In this document: positions 1 through 9,226 of the stretch, in pieces
Layout of the letters: each line of letters begins with the position of its first letter
Position numbering within the stretch: position 1 is the stretch's first letter
Assembly (NCBI RefSeq): GCF_036865545.1
Contig: NZ_CP142208.1
Coordinates: 62,001 to 126,000, forward strand
Direction of reading: 5' to 3'
Source of the DNA: Erwinia sp. E_sp_B01_1
GTDB taxonomy: Bacteria > Pseudomonadota > Gammaproteobacteria > Enterobacterales > Enterobacteriaceae
DNA: 64,000 nucleotides
The notes under the pieces: generated by a model
Told to the model about the DNA's origin: nothing
What the model saw: only the letters and a program-made list of their open reading frames with translations
Databases searched by the model: none
Made by a program: the position numbers and the translations under genes

Positions 1-599
1 CCGTGGCTCCTTTGCTGTGTGCTGGCGTCACCACCTGGTCACCGCTAAAGCACTGGAACGTTCAGCCGGGCCAGCGCGTTGGCGTTATCGGTCTTGGCGG
101 TCTGGGGCATATGGCGGTGAAACTGGCCAGTGCGCTGGGCGCTGAAGTGGTGCTGTTTACCACCTCTCCGGCGAAAGGCAGCGATGCGCTACGTTTAGGT
201 GCCAGCAAAGTTGTGGTTTCTAAAGACGCAGAGCAGATGGCGGCAGAAGCTAACAGCCTCGATTTTATTCTGGACTGCGTGGCTGCGCCGCACGATCTCG
301 ATCCTTACCTGCATACGCTGAAAACCAACGGCCATCTGGTATTAGTTGGGATCCCGGATGCGCCGCATCAGTCCCCGAACGTGACACCTATTGTATTCAA
401 GCGACTGAGCATTTCCGGCACGTCTATCGGCAGCATTCAGGAAACGCAGCAGATGCTGGATTTCTGTGGCGAGCACAATATTGTGTCGGATGTGGAAGTG
501 ATCGCTCTGGATCAGGTGGAAGTGGCGTTTGAGCGGATGCTGAAGGGCGACGTGAAGTACCGCTTTGTGATTGATATGAAGGCGTCACAGCGCGGTTAA
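1..599 (+). CDS. Zinc-type alcohol dehydrogenase, C-terminal part (5' end outside window)
   Basis: This is the C-terminal 198 residues or so of a medium-chain NAD(P)-dependent alcohol/aldehyde reductase of the cinnamyl-alcohol-dehydrogenase type, like E. coli YahK. The frame is open to the window edge, so the start and the catalytic zinc site lie outside. Visible parts are the segment APLLCAGVTTWSPL that precedes the cofactor domain, the Rossmann motif GLGGLGHMAVKLA, and the family ending (YRFVIDM). The first codon seen, GTG, is internal rather than a start, because the family has about 150 more residues upstream. It converges with glyS. The family is clear from sequence; the substrate cannot be told. 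Confidence 0.85.
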   Translation, partial: VAPLLCAGVTTWSPLKHWNVQPGQRVGVIGLGGLGHMAVKLASALGAEVVLFTTSPAKGSDALRLGASKVVVSKDAEQMAAEANSLDFILDCVAAPHDLDPYLHTLKTNGHLVLVGIPDAPHQSPNVTPIVFKRLSISGTSIGSIQETQQMLDFCGEHNIVSDVEVIALDQVEVAFERMLKGDVKYRFVIDMKASQRG

Positions 600-607
600 C
601 AGAAGTG

Positions 608-631
608 AAAAGGGCGGAATACATTCCGCCC
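608..631 (-). terminator. Rho-independent terminator of glyQS
   Basis: A 9-bp GC-rich inverted repeat (GGGCGGAAT / ATTCCGCCC, 612-631) is followed by four U on the minus strand. It sits just downstream of the glyS stop, and may also stop the converging dehydrogenase transcript. Confidence 0.7.
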
Positions 632-646
632 CTGGTTTTACCAGCG

Positions 647-2716
647 TTACTGCAGCAGTGAAATATCCGCTACCTGCAGGAACAGCTCACGCAGTTTAGC
701 CAGCAGCGTCAGGCGGTTTATCCGCACTTCGCGCTCTTCGGCATTCACCATCACCTTCTCAAAGAAGTTGTCCACGGTGGTCCGCAGCTGTGCCAGCTCA
801 ATCAGTGCATCCTGATAACGGCCCTCAGCGAAGTAAGGCTGCAGCTTGCTGCTCAGCGCTGAGACATAGGTCGCTAACTGAATCTCTTCATTCTCTTTCA
901 GCAGAGAGGCCTGAACGCTGTCGTTCAGTGGCTCGGTAGCCTTCGCCAGAATGTTGGAGACGCGCTTGTTCGCCGCTGCCAGCGTGGTGGCTTCTTCCAG
1001 CGTACGGAAGTGGGACACCGCCTTCATACGGGCATTGAAGTCTGCCGGACGGGTAGGGCGACGAGCCAGCACGGCCTGGATGGTATCCACGCTGTGGCCT
1101 TCTTCCTGATACCAGGTGCGGAAACGCCCCAGCATAAAGTCGATAACTTCGTCGACCACTTTGGCGTTGCTCAGCTTGCTGCCGTAAAGGCGCACGGCTT
1201 CTTCGGTAAGGGTTTGCAGATCAAGCGGCAGGTTCTTCTCGACGATAATACGCAGCACGCCCAGCGCAGCACGGCGCAGTGCGAACGGGTCTTTATCGCC
1301 TTTCGGATGCTGACCAATGCCGAAAATACCGGCCAGGGTATCCATCTTGTCGGCAATAGCCAGCGCACAGGCTACCGGGCTGGAAGGCAGATCGTCACCG
1401 GCAAAACGCGGCTGATACTGCTCGTTCAGCGCTACGGCCACATCTTCTGCTTCGCCATCATGACGCGCATAGTGCATGCCCATCACGCCCTGGGTGTCGG
1501 TGAACTCAAACACCATGTTGGTCATCAGGTCGCATTTGGAGAGCAGACCAGCACGGGTAGCGTGATTAACATCGGCACCCGTCTGACCGGCAATCCAGCC
1601 CGCCAGCGCCTGAATACGGTCTGTTTTATCACGCAGCGTGCCCAGCTCTTTCTGGAACAGAACGGTTTCAAGACGTGGCAGGTTATCTTCCAGACGCTTT
1701 TTGCGGTCTGCATTAAAGAAGAACTCTGCATCAGCCAGACGCGGACGAACCACTTTCTCGTTACCGGAGATAATCTGCTGCGGATCTTTCGACTCGATAT
1801 TGGTGACGAAAATAAAGTTTGGCAGCAGTTTGCCTGCCTGGTCGTAGACCGGGAAGTATTTCTGGTCGCCTTTCATGGTGTAAACCAGCGCTTCGGCTGG
1901 CACGGCCAGGAACTTCTCTTCAAACTTCGCCGTCAGCACTACCGGCCACTCCACCAGAGACGTCACCTCTTCCAGCAGACTTTCGCTGAGATCGGCAATC
2001 CCGCCGATTTCACGGGCAGCCGCTTCGGCACCGGCTTTGATGAGTGCTTTACGCGCTTCATAGTCAGCCTGAACTTTGCCACGCTCCAGCAGTATTTCAG
2101 GATACTGGTCGGCATTGTCGAGGGTGAACTCCGCTTCGCCCATAAAGCGGTGACCACGGACAGTACGGCCAGAAGCCACGCCCAGAATGGTGGCTGGCAG
2201 GCTCTCTTCACCCAGCAGCAGCGTTACGGTGTGGACCGGACGCACAAACTGCACGTCAGAATCGGCCCAGCGCATCAGTTTCGGAACAGGCAGTTTAGAC
2301 AGCGAGGTGCTGACCATGGCAGGAAGCAGCGACTGTGCGCTTTCGCCTTTCACATGGGCGCGGTACAGCAGCCATTCACCCTTATCGGTGCTCAGGCGCT
2401 CGGCCTGATCGACGGTGATACCACAGCCGCGCGCCCAGCCTTCGGCAGCTTTGGTGGCCACGCCATTCGCATCAAACGCAGCGGCAATCGCCGGGCCACG
2501 TTTTTCTACTTCGCGATCGGGCTGTGCAGCGCTGAGGTTAGCTACTTTCAGCGCCAGACGGCGTGGTGCGGCATACCAGGTCACACCACCGTGCGTCAGG
2601 CCCGCGGTGTCCAGCTCGGCAGTAAAGTTAGCGGCAAAGGATTCGGCAAGACTACGCAGTGCCTTTGGTGGCAGCTCTTCGGTGCCGATCTCCACCAGAA
2701 ATGTTTTCTCAGTCAT
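647..2716 (-). CDS. glyS: Glycine--tRNA ligase beta subunit
   Basis: Beta subunit of the tetrameric (alpha2beta2) bacterial glycyl-tRNA synthetase, which binds tRNA while GlyQ carries the aminoacylation site; cytoplasmic. The protein starts [20 protein letters not shown] and has 689 residues, the same length as E. coli GlyS. An in-frame upstream ATG at 2791 would add 25 unrelated residues inside the end of glyQ, so 2716 is chosen. That start follows the glyQ stop by 10 bp, with GGAACC-type spacing upstream. The pair forms the usual glyQS operon. Long open frames on the opposite strand are shadows of this GC-rich gene. Confidence 0.98.
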   Translation of the reverse strand: MTEKTFLVEIGTEELPPKALRSLAESFAANFTAELDTAGLTHGGVTWYAAPRRLALKVANLSAAQPDREVEKRGPAIAAAFDANGVATKAAEGWARGCGITVDQAERLSTDKGEWLLYRAHVKGESAQSLLPAMVSTSLSKLPVPKLMRWADSDVQFVRPVHTVTLLLGEESLPATILGVASGRTVRGHRFMGEAEFTLDNADQYPEILLERGKVQADYEARKALIKAGAEAAAREIGGIADLSESLLEEVTSLVEWPVVLTAKFEEKFLAVPAEALVYTMKGDQKYFPVYDQAGKLLPNFIFVTNIESKDPQQIISGNEKVVRPRLADAEFFFNADRKKRLEDNLPRLETVLFQKELGTLRDKTDRIQALAGWIAGQTGADVNHATRAGLLSKCDLMTNMVFEFTDTQGVMGMHYARHDGEAEDVAVALNEQYQPRFAGDDLPSSPVACALAIADKMDTLAGIFGIGQHPKGDKDPFALRRAALGVLRIIVEKNLPLDLQTLTEEAVRLYGSKLSNAKVVDEVIDFMLGRFRTWYQEEGHSVDTIQAVLARRPTRPADFNARMKAVSHFRTLEEATTLAAANKRVSNILAKATEPLNDSVQASLLKENEEIQLATYVSALSSKLQPYFAEGRYQDALIELAQLRTTVDNFFEKVMVNAEEREVRINRLTLLAKLRELFLQVADISLLQ

Positions 2717-2726
2717 GGTGGGTTCC

Positions 2727-3653
2727 TTAATCATTTTCCAGTTGTGCTGGCTTTTTGCACATCGGGAAGCCCAGCGCTTCACGCGACGCATAGTAAGCTT
2801 CAGCCACGGCTTTAGTCAGGGTACGGATGCGCAGGATATAGCGCTGACGTTCGGTCACAGAGATCGCTTTACGCGCATCCAGCAGGTTAAAACAGTGACC
2901 CGCCTTCAGGATGCGTTCGTAAGCCGGCAATGGCAGTGGATTTTCCAACGCCAGCAGGCTTTGGGCTTCTTTCTCATACTGCTCGAAGCAGGAGAACAGG
3001 AAGTCGACATCCGCGTGTTCGAAGTTATAGGTAGACTGCTCAACTTCGTTCTGGTGGAACACGTCGCCGTAGGTGGTTTTGCCCAGCGGGCCATCGCTCC
3101 ACACCAGATCATAAACGCTGTCCACGCCCTGGATATACATCGCCAGACGCTCCAGACCATAAGTGATCTCACCGGTCACCGGTTTGCACTCCAGGCCGCC
3201 CACCTGCTGGAAGTAGGTGAACTGCGTCACTTCCATGCCGTTCAGCCACACTTCCCAGCCCAGACCCCAGGCACCCAGCGTGGGGTTTTCCCAGTTATCT
3301 TCTACGAAGCGGATATCGTGGATAGTCGGGTCCAGACCCAGCGCTTTCAGGGAACCAAGATAGAGCTCCTGGATGTTGTCCGGGGAAGGCTTAATGGCCA
3401 CCTGAAACTGATAATAGTGCTGAAGACGGTTAGGGTTTTCACCGTAGCGTCCATCAGTCGGACGGCGTGACGGCTGTACGTAAGCCACGGCCATCGGTTC
3501 TGGCCCGATTGCACGCAGGCAGGTCATCGGGTGAGAAGTTCCTGCACCCACTTCCATGTCCAGTGGCTGCACGATGGTGCAGCCCAGGCTGCCCCAGTAA
3601 TCCTGTAAGGTCAGGATCAAACCCTGAAAGGTTTTGGTATCAAACTTTTGCAT
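2727..3653 (-). CDS. glyQ: Glycine--tRNA ligase alpha subunit
   Basis: Catalytic alpha subunit of glycyl-tRNA synthetase, a class II enzyme that makes glycyl-adenylate and charges tRNA-Gly. The 308-residue product begins [20 protein letters not shown] and carries the highly conserved segments [15 protein letters not shown] and [20 protein letters not shown]. coli GlyQ is 303 residues; the few extra residues are at the C-terminus. First gene of the glyQS operon. In E. coli wecH lies close upstream of glyQ, whereas here about 15 kb of other genes intervene. Confidence 0.98.
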   Translation of the reverse strand: MQKFDTKTFQGLILTLQDYWGSLGCTIVQPLDMEVGAGTSHPMTCLRAIGPEPMAVAYVQPSRRPTDGRYGENPNRLQHYYQFQVAIKPSPDNIQELYLGSLKALGLDPTIHDIRFVEDNWENPTLGAWGLGWEVWLNGMEVTQFTYFQQVGGLECKPVTGEITYGLERLAMYIQGVDSVYDLVWSDGPLGKTTYGDVFHQNEVEQSTYNFEHADVDFLFSCFEQYEKEAQSLLALENPLPLPAYERILKAGHCFNLLDARKAISVTERQRYILRIRTLTKAVAEAYYASREALGFPMCKKPAQLEND

Positions 3654-3947
3654 GTTAGATCCGCACGCGATACGAGAGGTTATAAAAAGTGGGCGTCAGT
3701 ATACCCTTTGACCGTGAGTTAGTCAGCCCGCAGTTGAGTGCGTCAATAGCTGTAAGCATGATGTTTTAGCAAAAGAAGAGGGCCTATTGCATCTGCAGGG
3801 GTTACCCGGAATGTGAAGGCAAACATCTTGCGCATAAGCGCTACAGAATGTATATCAAGGGGAGTTGATTATAAATCAGCCAGTATGGGATTTTCATTAC
3901 AGGTAGTTGATGGCAGTTAATGCTCTGCCAACAGGAAGGTCGATAAA

Positions 3948-4826
3948 ATGGATTTGCATCAATTGAAGTCATTCGTCACTGTTGCTGAAACCTCCAGCCT
4001 TACACGGGCTGCCAGCATTCTTTTCCTCAGTCAGCCAGCAGTCAGTGCACATATCAAATCACTCGAAAATGAATACAACGTTAAACTGTTCAAACGCACG
4101 CCAAGAGGAATGGAACTCACTTCTGCCGGTATCATTATGCGAGAAGAGGCGCAGATTGCACTTGCTGCAGCAAAGAATTTTGTGAATAAAGCACGGACCA
4201 TAAATGATGTTATTACCTGTTCCCTTGGAACAATATCAGTCCCGGTTATCCTGAATTTACCAACAGTTCTTTCACGACTGCGTCAACGTCATCAGAATAT
4301 TAATTTGACCATCCGGCAAAACATTTCTGGCCACATTATTGATGGTGTTATAGGTGGTGAATTAGATGCAGGATTCGTCATTGGTAAAGTTGTGGATCCT
4401 GGTTTAGGGGTAATGGAAATTTCCCCGGTATCAATCTGCATTGTGGGGCCCTGGACCTGGAAGGAAAGGCTTAATAAGGCATCCCTGAAAGATATTCCTT
4501 CATTTCCCTGGATAGCTACGCCAGAAAAGTGTTCTTTCTCTACCATCAGTCGTGAGTTTTTTTCCCAAAATAATCTGAAGGTTAGACCTTGCATGGTTGC
4601 AGATCAGGAAAAAACGCTGACAGAAATGGTCAGTATGGAAATGGGGCTGACTCTGCTCAGAGAAGATCTGGCACTATCCGCCCAGGATAATCAGCAGGTT
4701 TATATCTGGCCGGGAGAAAAAACCATCAGTCAGCTATGCTTCATCTGGTCACTAGAAAGAGAAACCTCACCGGTTATTTCAGCATTAATCGACGCGGTGA
4801 GGGAACTTTGGGATATTAATGACTAA
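3948..4826 (+). CDS. LysR-family transcriptional regulator
   Basis: A 292-residue LysR-type regulator. The N-terminal winged helix-turn-helix is clear (MDLHQLKSFVTVAETSSLTR, then AASILFLSQPAVSAHIKSLE), followed by a periplasmic-binding-protein-like effector domain. The start has a good ribosome site (AGGAAGG, about 8 bases upstream). Its stop overlaps the convergent EamA exporter gene by 4 bp. A palindrome of LysR-operator type lies just upstream of that exporter (5794-5817), so exporter control is the likely job; this is inference. Base composition is more AT-rich than the flanking core genes, suggesting transfer. The inducer is unknown. Confidence 0.9.
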   Translation: MDLHQLKSFVTVAETSSLTRAASILFLSQPAVSAHIKSLENEYNVKLFKRTPRGMELTSAGIIMREEAQIALAAAKNFVNKARTINDVITCSLGTISVPVILNLPTVLSRLRQRHQNINLTIRQNISGHIIDGVIGGELDAGFVIGKVVDPGLGVMEISPVSICIVGPWTWKERLNKASLKDIPSFPWIATPEKCSFSTISREFFSQNNLKVRPCMVADQEKTLTEMVSMEMGLTLLREDLALSAQDNQQVYIWPGEKTISQLCFIWSLERETSPVISALIDAVRELWDIND

Positions 4827-5763
4827 TTTTCTATCATTAAAATTTTTGCCTGTTTGCGTTGGTTCAGATTATTTAAAATCAATGCTGTTGCAGTAATACA
4901 GGCACCGACAATCTGCAGTTGAGATGGAACAATACCATTCATTGCCGAGATGAAGAAAGCAGTAACCGGTACAATATCCATGAACAAAACACCATTCGTG
5001 GGGGTAATGATCATATTCCCAACATTCCAGCACAGCACTGCCATCATACCAGCAACCAATGCCATATAAAGCAGATGCGGTATAACGGCAGTCACTGAAG
5101 CGCTATGAGGTACGCTGATCATTCCAGTTAGCATAAGGACAATATCGATGGCTAAGACGCTAATCATGCCCAAAAGGGTTGTCAGCGTGGTATACCGTAT
5201 CGGACTCCAGCCAGGAAAATAAGATCCGCCTATGGTATACAAAACCCAACACAATGCACCTGCAATCAGTAAAAGGTTAGCGATTATATTTACTGGCTTA
5301 TTCAGGATGTCCGCCGTACTGCCGTGGGTTATTACAAGTAACACGCCAAAAAAAGATAGCAGAATAAAACCGAAGGTACTGGCAGCAGGCCGTTTTTTTT
5401 CAATGCCCAGATACTCAAAAGACCCAGCATTGGCATGGTTGCCATCATAATTGAAGCGGTTAGCGCTCCGGATGGTCCGGCGAGATGTTGCCCCAAAAAA
5501 ACCAGAAATCCAAAACCAGCAAAACCAAATGTTCCAAATAGCCAGGCAAGTCCCCAGCGTTCACCCTTAAGGTGAAAACCTTTACTTCCTTCCATGCAGA
5601 AAAGTAAAAGCGCAAAAGCTAATCCGGCAATACCGTAGCGGAGCGTTGTGAAATTGAATGGGTCAAGATGTGCCAGCGCATCTGTCATAATTGGGAACAT
5701 CGCACCCCATGATACAGTGGCCAGTAAGCAGCAAATAATGCCTTTTGTGTGTGAGGGGATCAT
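4823..5763 (-). pseudogene. EamA/DMT-family exporter split by a frameshift at an A8 run
   Basis: Inner-membrane carrier of the drug/metabolite transporter (EamA, ten-helix) type. The first frame (5763 to 5332) gives MIPSHTKGIICCLLATVSWG up to IWALKKN and then runs into an unrelated tail and a stop. The second frame (from about 5392 to 4823) continues the family sequence with KRPAASTFGFILLSFFGV, THGSTADIL and so on to the end. The junction is a run of eight A on the minus strand (5393-5400). One more A, or a -1 slip there, joins them into about 313 residues, a normal family length. The run reads A AAA AAC in frame, a classical -1 slippery heptamer. So this may be a pseudogene, a sequence error or a slippage-decoded gene. 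Ribosome site AAGGAA precedes the start. Likely exports a product of the neighbouring enzymes, which is inference. Confidence 0.85.
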
Positions 5764-5793
5764 ACTGTTTCCTTAACGTGAAATTTAAGTCCG

Positions 5794-5817
5794 TTATACT
5801 TGATTGCATAAGTGTAA
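5794..5817. promoter_or_regulatory. Palindrome, candidate LysR operator of the exporter gene
   Basis: The imperfect palindrome TTAtACTT-(8)-AAGTgTAA lies about 30 bp upstream of the exporter start, in a 122-bp gap. Arms match at 7 of 8 positions and the spacing fits a T-N11-A type LysR box. The neighbouring LysR gene (3948-4826) is the obvious candidate ligand. Function is inferred. Confidence 0.5.
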
Positions 5818-5885
5818 CTATTATCTAAACGGAAAATAATGAATGATTATTTTCAAATTGGTCTAATATCTTACATCTGCTTTCA

Positions 5886-7382
5886 TCATGCAGCGTCAGG
5901 CCGATGGATAACCTCATAAAACCTAACCTTTCCACTGGGGCTATAAGGTATGCTTTCTACATTTTTTATTTTGAATTTTGAAACTTTATGTTCGTGAAAT
6001 ATATTTTCTATTTTATTAATAAGCGACCCTGTTTTTAACAAGGCCGTATTTTTTGTAGTATATAAACATTCAAGCGAGCATGAGGTGTTATCTATAACAG
6101 GAATTATGACAATATCATTAATGCATGGCAAGGATCTTAATTTCTCTTCAATGCTATAGACATGAAATGTGTTTTTATTATCTGCGTTTCTGTTCATCAA
6201 AAAAAGTCGATTTTGAGAATCTATGTAGCCATAATCGGCCATAAGGAAGTATGAAGAACCTTCAATTTCTACAAATGGTTTTCTTCCATCTCCGTATTCA
6301 TCCATTAACATATAGCTAGCGATAGCTACACGACCTTGAATACCTTTTTCTACCGGGTTATTTTTAGGGTCAAGAATAATAACTTTATTTCCATCAAATG
6401 CTCGTCCTACACTTTCTGGATTGCTGATTAAATCATCAGGCTCAGCCAGTATATTAATTCCCGACTCTGTACAACCGTAGTATTCATGAATAATAGCGCC
6501 CAGGGCATCAACCGCTTCAATTTTTCTTTGAGCGGAGAAGTTACAACCACCGACAAGTAACCATCTCAGGTGGGTTTTGATACCAAAAACATTCATCATT
6601 TCCACTAGATGTGAAACTAAATTGGGTGTCATAACCGATGTGGAAACATGACTTGAGGACAACGTTTTTATAATTTCTTGATCATTATTTTGATCAACCA
6701 GATACAGTATTGAACCCAGGCCCATAAACATCCTGGCCCACCCATTGCCCGCAGCATGATAAAGGGGAAGTATGAGCATGAAGCCATCAAGATGATTAAA
6801 TCCATATCGTGCCGTAAACCATGCAAATCTACGCGCATCGAAAGACTTATAACGCACTGCTATTTTAGGTTCCGAAGAGGTTCCAGATGTTAATGAAAGA
6901 GAGCGAAAAGCAACTGGTTTATGAATTTTAAGGATCTCATTAATTTTGTCTTGATGGATGATACCTAAACTTTTTACAACTGGGTCAATAGGCGCATCAA
7001 TAGCCATCAATGTAACACCCGTGGATTGTAGTTTGCTGATTTCATCAGCATTATAAAGTTTAAAGGAGATAAGTAGTAATCCTGGTTTTATTTTTTTTAA
7101 TAAATTTACCAAGGTGTTGAGTGGAAGAGAGTAGTCAAGTCCATTTATGGGTATGGACAACGTGGAAAATGCCGAAAGCCAACAAATTAATTCGAAACTA
7201 TTTTTAGATATAAAACTGGCAGATTGAAGTTGCCATGGCTGAAAGTTATTTTTTAAAAAACAAATTTTTGATTCAGTAAGCGATAGAGTTTCCTGCCATG
7301 TATAAACCTTTTCGCCACTAATCATGCAGGGAAGATTACCCTGGGCTGAAGTAATTTCTCTTAATCTTTCTAGTTTAATCAT
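5886..7382 (-). CDS. ANL-superfamily adenylate-forming enzyme
   Basis: A 498-residue AMP-binding enzyme of the acyl-CoA synthetase / NRPS adenylation / luciferase superfamily, expected to activate a carboxylate with ATP. Visible motifs: phosphate-binding loop LTSGTSSEPK (164-173), YYGCTESG (301-308), MADYGYID (381-388) with the ribose-binding Asp, and PYSPSGKVR (479-487) with the C-terminal catalytic Lys (485). The hinge motif, usually GRxxD, is degenerate (MNRNAD). The N-terminal half is weakly conserved. No carrier-protein, thioesterase or condensation domain is attached and none lies nearby, so the acceptor of the activated acid is unknown. It follows the PLP enzyme gene by 29 bp on the same strand. 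Markedly AT-rich, with many AT-ending codons, suggesting horizontal transfer. Confidence 0.85.
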   Translation of the reverse strand: MIKLERLREITSAQGNLPCMISGEKVYTWQETLSLTESKICFLKNNFQPWQLQSASFISKNSFELICWLSAFSTLSIPINGLDYSLPLNTLVNLLKKIKPGLLLISFKLYNADEISKLQSTGVTLMAIDAPIDPVVKSLGIIHQDKINEILKIHKPVAFRSLSLTSGTSSEPKIAVRYKSFDARRFAWFTARYGFNHLDGFMLILPLYHAAGNGWARMFMGLGSILYLVDQNNDQEIIKTLSSSHVSTSVMTPNLVSHLVEMMNVFGIKTHLRWLLVGGCNFSAQRKIEAVDALGAIIHEYYGCTESGINILAEPDDLISNPESVGRAFDGNKVIILDPKNNPVEKGIQGRVAIASYMLMDEYGDGRKPFVEIEGSSYFLMADYGYIDSQNRLFLMNRNADNKNTFHVYSIEEKLRSLPCINDIVIIPVIDNTSCSLECLYTTKNTALLKTGSLINKIENIFHEHKVSKFKIKNVESIPYSPSGKVRFYEVIHRPDAA

Positions 7383-7411
7383 TATGTATTTCCCGATAAT
7401 TAAATTAATTA

Positions 7412-8809
7412 CTATGCTGCAATGATCAGCATGCCTTTTTCTCGGTATTGATTAATTTTCATTCTGACTTTTTTGTCAATTACCTCTCCGGGGAAAACCA
7501 ATGGTATTCCAGGTGGGTAGGAAACAATGAATTTATCTGAGGAATTATATTCTTTCAAATCTGAACCATTACACTTAATATTTTCATTGTACAAGTCGGA
7601 TAAAGCATCGCTCAATTTTTTTGTGGCCGCTTTATTTACTCCAATATGAAAGTTAAGCAGAAGACAGTTTCCAATCGTTCTGTTTACGTAAATATTTTTA
7701 AGGAGTAATTTTGATTTTATTTCTGCTGCAGTCCCAAGAATCGAAACATCAAGCATAAACTTAGTTGGGTCAATGTGAATATGCCATTGCTTTTTATGAA
7801 ATAGTTGTCGGATGTTTTTAATTTTGAGTTCCGGTAAGTTTTCAATTGATAGAGCGAAATCATTTAACAATTTTCGACTGTAATTAGAAAGCTCTTTGCC
7901 ATATTGATCCATCTCATACCGGGACATCTCAAGTGAAGCCAATACAGGATAACTGGGTGAAGTTGTATGGATTCTATATTTCGCAATCTCAATCTTTTCA
8001 GCAAGATGTTGATCTCCTTTGCAATGTATAAGAGAAGCCTGACGCAAACAATATAATGATTTATGAGCTGATTGGGTGCAAATTATTTGAATATCAGGAA
8101 ATAAGGATACTACTTTGTCCGCATGCATGACAGTTAACTTACGGGTGTCATCACTAAAGTAATTCAAACTACCCCACGCTTCGTCAATAAAGAATTTCCG
8201 GGTTTTAACCCCATCTGAAAGAAGTCTGTATAAAATTTCTGGTATATCATAGATCATTCCATCATAAGACTGTGCTGTAAGGATTATTAAATCATATCCA
8301 TTGGTTGTTTTTTGTTTTTCCAGTATTTCATTTTTTAAATTATCATAAGACCAGGCACTGACTTCCCCGTCATCACTGCTTAAATCAGGGTGAAGGTAAC
8401 GTATATCCGCACCCAGAGATTGAGTATGAAAATGCACAGATTGATGGCAGTTTTTATCAACAAGAACAGTATCATTTTTTTCGCATATTGCTGAGATAGC
8501 TATCTGGTTTGCTACACTAGTGCCGCTAGTGATATAAAATGAAGCGTCGGAATTATAAGTTTTTGCAGTCAGGTTTTGCGACTTAAAAATTACATTCCTT
8601 GGAAAGAAAAAGTTATCAAATCTTTCACCTGTTACTGTTGATTCAAGATTTAGCCCCATAATTGAAGAGCCACCAGGCAAGATATCACTTCCTCCTAAGC
8701 TGGAAATGGGTAGTGCATGGAAGGAATAAATTCCTTTTTGACATAGTGTCTTAAGCGTAGTAAATAAAGGTAGCTCTTCTTTTTTTAAGTTTATCATCTC
8801 TTCAGTCAT
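7412..8809 (-). CDS. PLP-dependent enzyme of the Orn/Lys/Arg decarboxylase family (short form)
   Basis: A 465-residue fold-type I PLP protein related to ornithine/lysine/arginine decarboxylases. Visible motifs: ITSGTSVANQIAISA (93-107), VDKNCHQSVHF (117-127), FFIDEAWGSLNYF (206-218) with the PLP-binding Asp 209, CTQSAHKSLYCLRQASLIH (244-262) with the Schiff-base Lys 250, TTSPSYPVLASLEMSRYEM (282-300), and near the end SYPPGIPLVFPGE, typical of the family's C-terminal domain. It lacks the N-terminal wing domain of the large inducible E. coli enzymes (over 700 residues). The substrate cannot be told; a diamine or an agmatine-like product is possible. First gene of the minus-strand set and AT-rich like its partner. 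Confidence 0.85.
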   Translation of the reverse strand: MTEEMINLKKEELPLFTTLKTLCQKGIYSFHALPISSLGGSDILPGGSSIMGLNLESTVTGERFDNFFFPRNVIFKSQNLTAKTYNSDASFYITSGTSVANQIAISAICEKNDTVLVDKNCHQSVHFHTQSLGADIRYLHPDLSSDDGEVSAWSYDNLKNEILEKQKTTNGYDLIILTAQSYDGMIYDIPEILYRLLSDGVKTRKFFIDEAWGSLNYFSDDTRKLTVMHADKVVSLFPDIQIICTQSAHKSLYCLRQASLIHCKGDQHLAEKIEIAKYRIHTTSPSYPVLASLEMSRYEMDQYGKELSNYSRKLLNDFALSIENLPELKIKNIRQLFHKKQWHIHIDPTKFMLDVSILGTAAEIKSKLLLKNIYVNRTIGNCLLLNFHIGVNKAATKKLSDALSDLYNENIKCNGSDLKEYNSSDKFIVSYPPGIPLVFPGEVIDKKVRMKINQYREKGMLIIAA

Positions 8810-8997
8810 TTTATTTCCCAGGTTTATATTCCGTGGGAATTAATATGCATTAGCAGAGAATAGATTAAAATTTGTAATTTCTGATGTAGTTATCACTCTG
8901 GTTGATAGCAGCAGCACCTTTTATGAAGTTCAGGTCGGTTCATGGTGAAATCCTGCGTGCTGGCATACAAAAACAGGCCTTTAAACCCCACCATCAC

Positions 8998-9012
8998 AAA
9001 ATCGTATACTTT
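8998..9012. promoter_or_regulatory. GTATAC-centred operator candidate 1
   Basis: The sequence aaaatcgtatacttt is a partial palindrome around GTATAC. It shares the 9-mer ATCGTATAC with the site at 9179-9193, and the two lie on either side of the CRP site. Such cores are typical of operators of GntR regulators of the FadR subfamily, one of which is encoded in this operon (16754-17524). Inference. Confidence 0.4.
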
Positions 9013-9040
9013 GCCATCGCCTGAAAATCGCACGGAAAAA

Positions 9041-9060
9041 AATGTGATTTATATCACATT
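9041..9060. promoter_or_regulatory. CRP-cAMP binding site
   Basis: AATGTGAT-TTAT-ATCACATT is a perfect match to both CRP half sites (TGTGA-N6-TCACA) with symmetric flanks. It lies 167 bp upstream of the first gene (9227) of the catabolic operon, so activation when preferred carbon sources are absent is likely. The rest of the 8810-9226 gap holds the two GTATAC sites and no gene that could be supported. Confidence 0.8.
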
Positions 9061-9178
9061 TATATTACTGATTTTTCTAACTTTCCTCCCGGTTATCCGC
9101 ACGAAATTTTTCAGCTAACCCGCTGTGTCAAAGCATAAAACCTTCCATCTGGTCAAAATGCGCGCGTTGACTTTCGTC

Positions 9179-9193
9179 TGATCGTATACGAAT
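9179..9193. promoter_or_regulatory. GTATAC-centred operator candidate 2
   Basis: The sequence tgatcgtatacgaat contains the near-perfect palindrome ATCGTATACGAA, 34 bp upstream of the ridA-like start. It shares ATCGTATAC with the site at 8998-9012. The position suits repression by the operon's own GntR regulator; this is inference. Confidence 0.45.
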
Positions 9194-9226
9194 TATGAGT
9201 CATCAAACGTTCGCTGAGACACCTTA

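Noticed and set aside
1010..2815. 601-codon open frame on the plus strand
   Set aside because: It is antisense to glyS, has no ribosome site and no recognisable protein features; GC-rich coding DNA often leaves the opposite strand open.
2415..3470. 351-codon plus-strand open frame
   Set aside because: Shadow of glyQ and glyS with no family signal.
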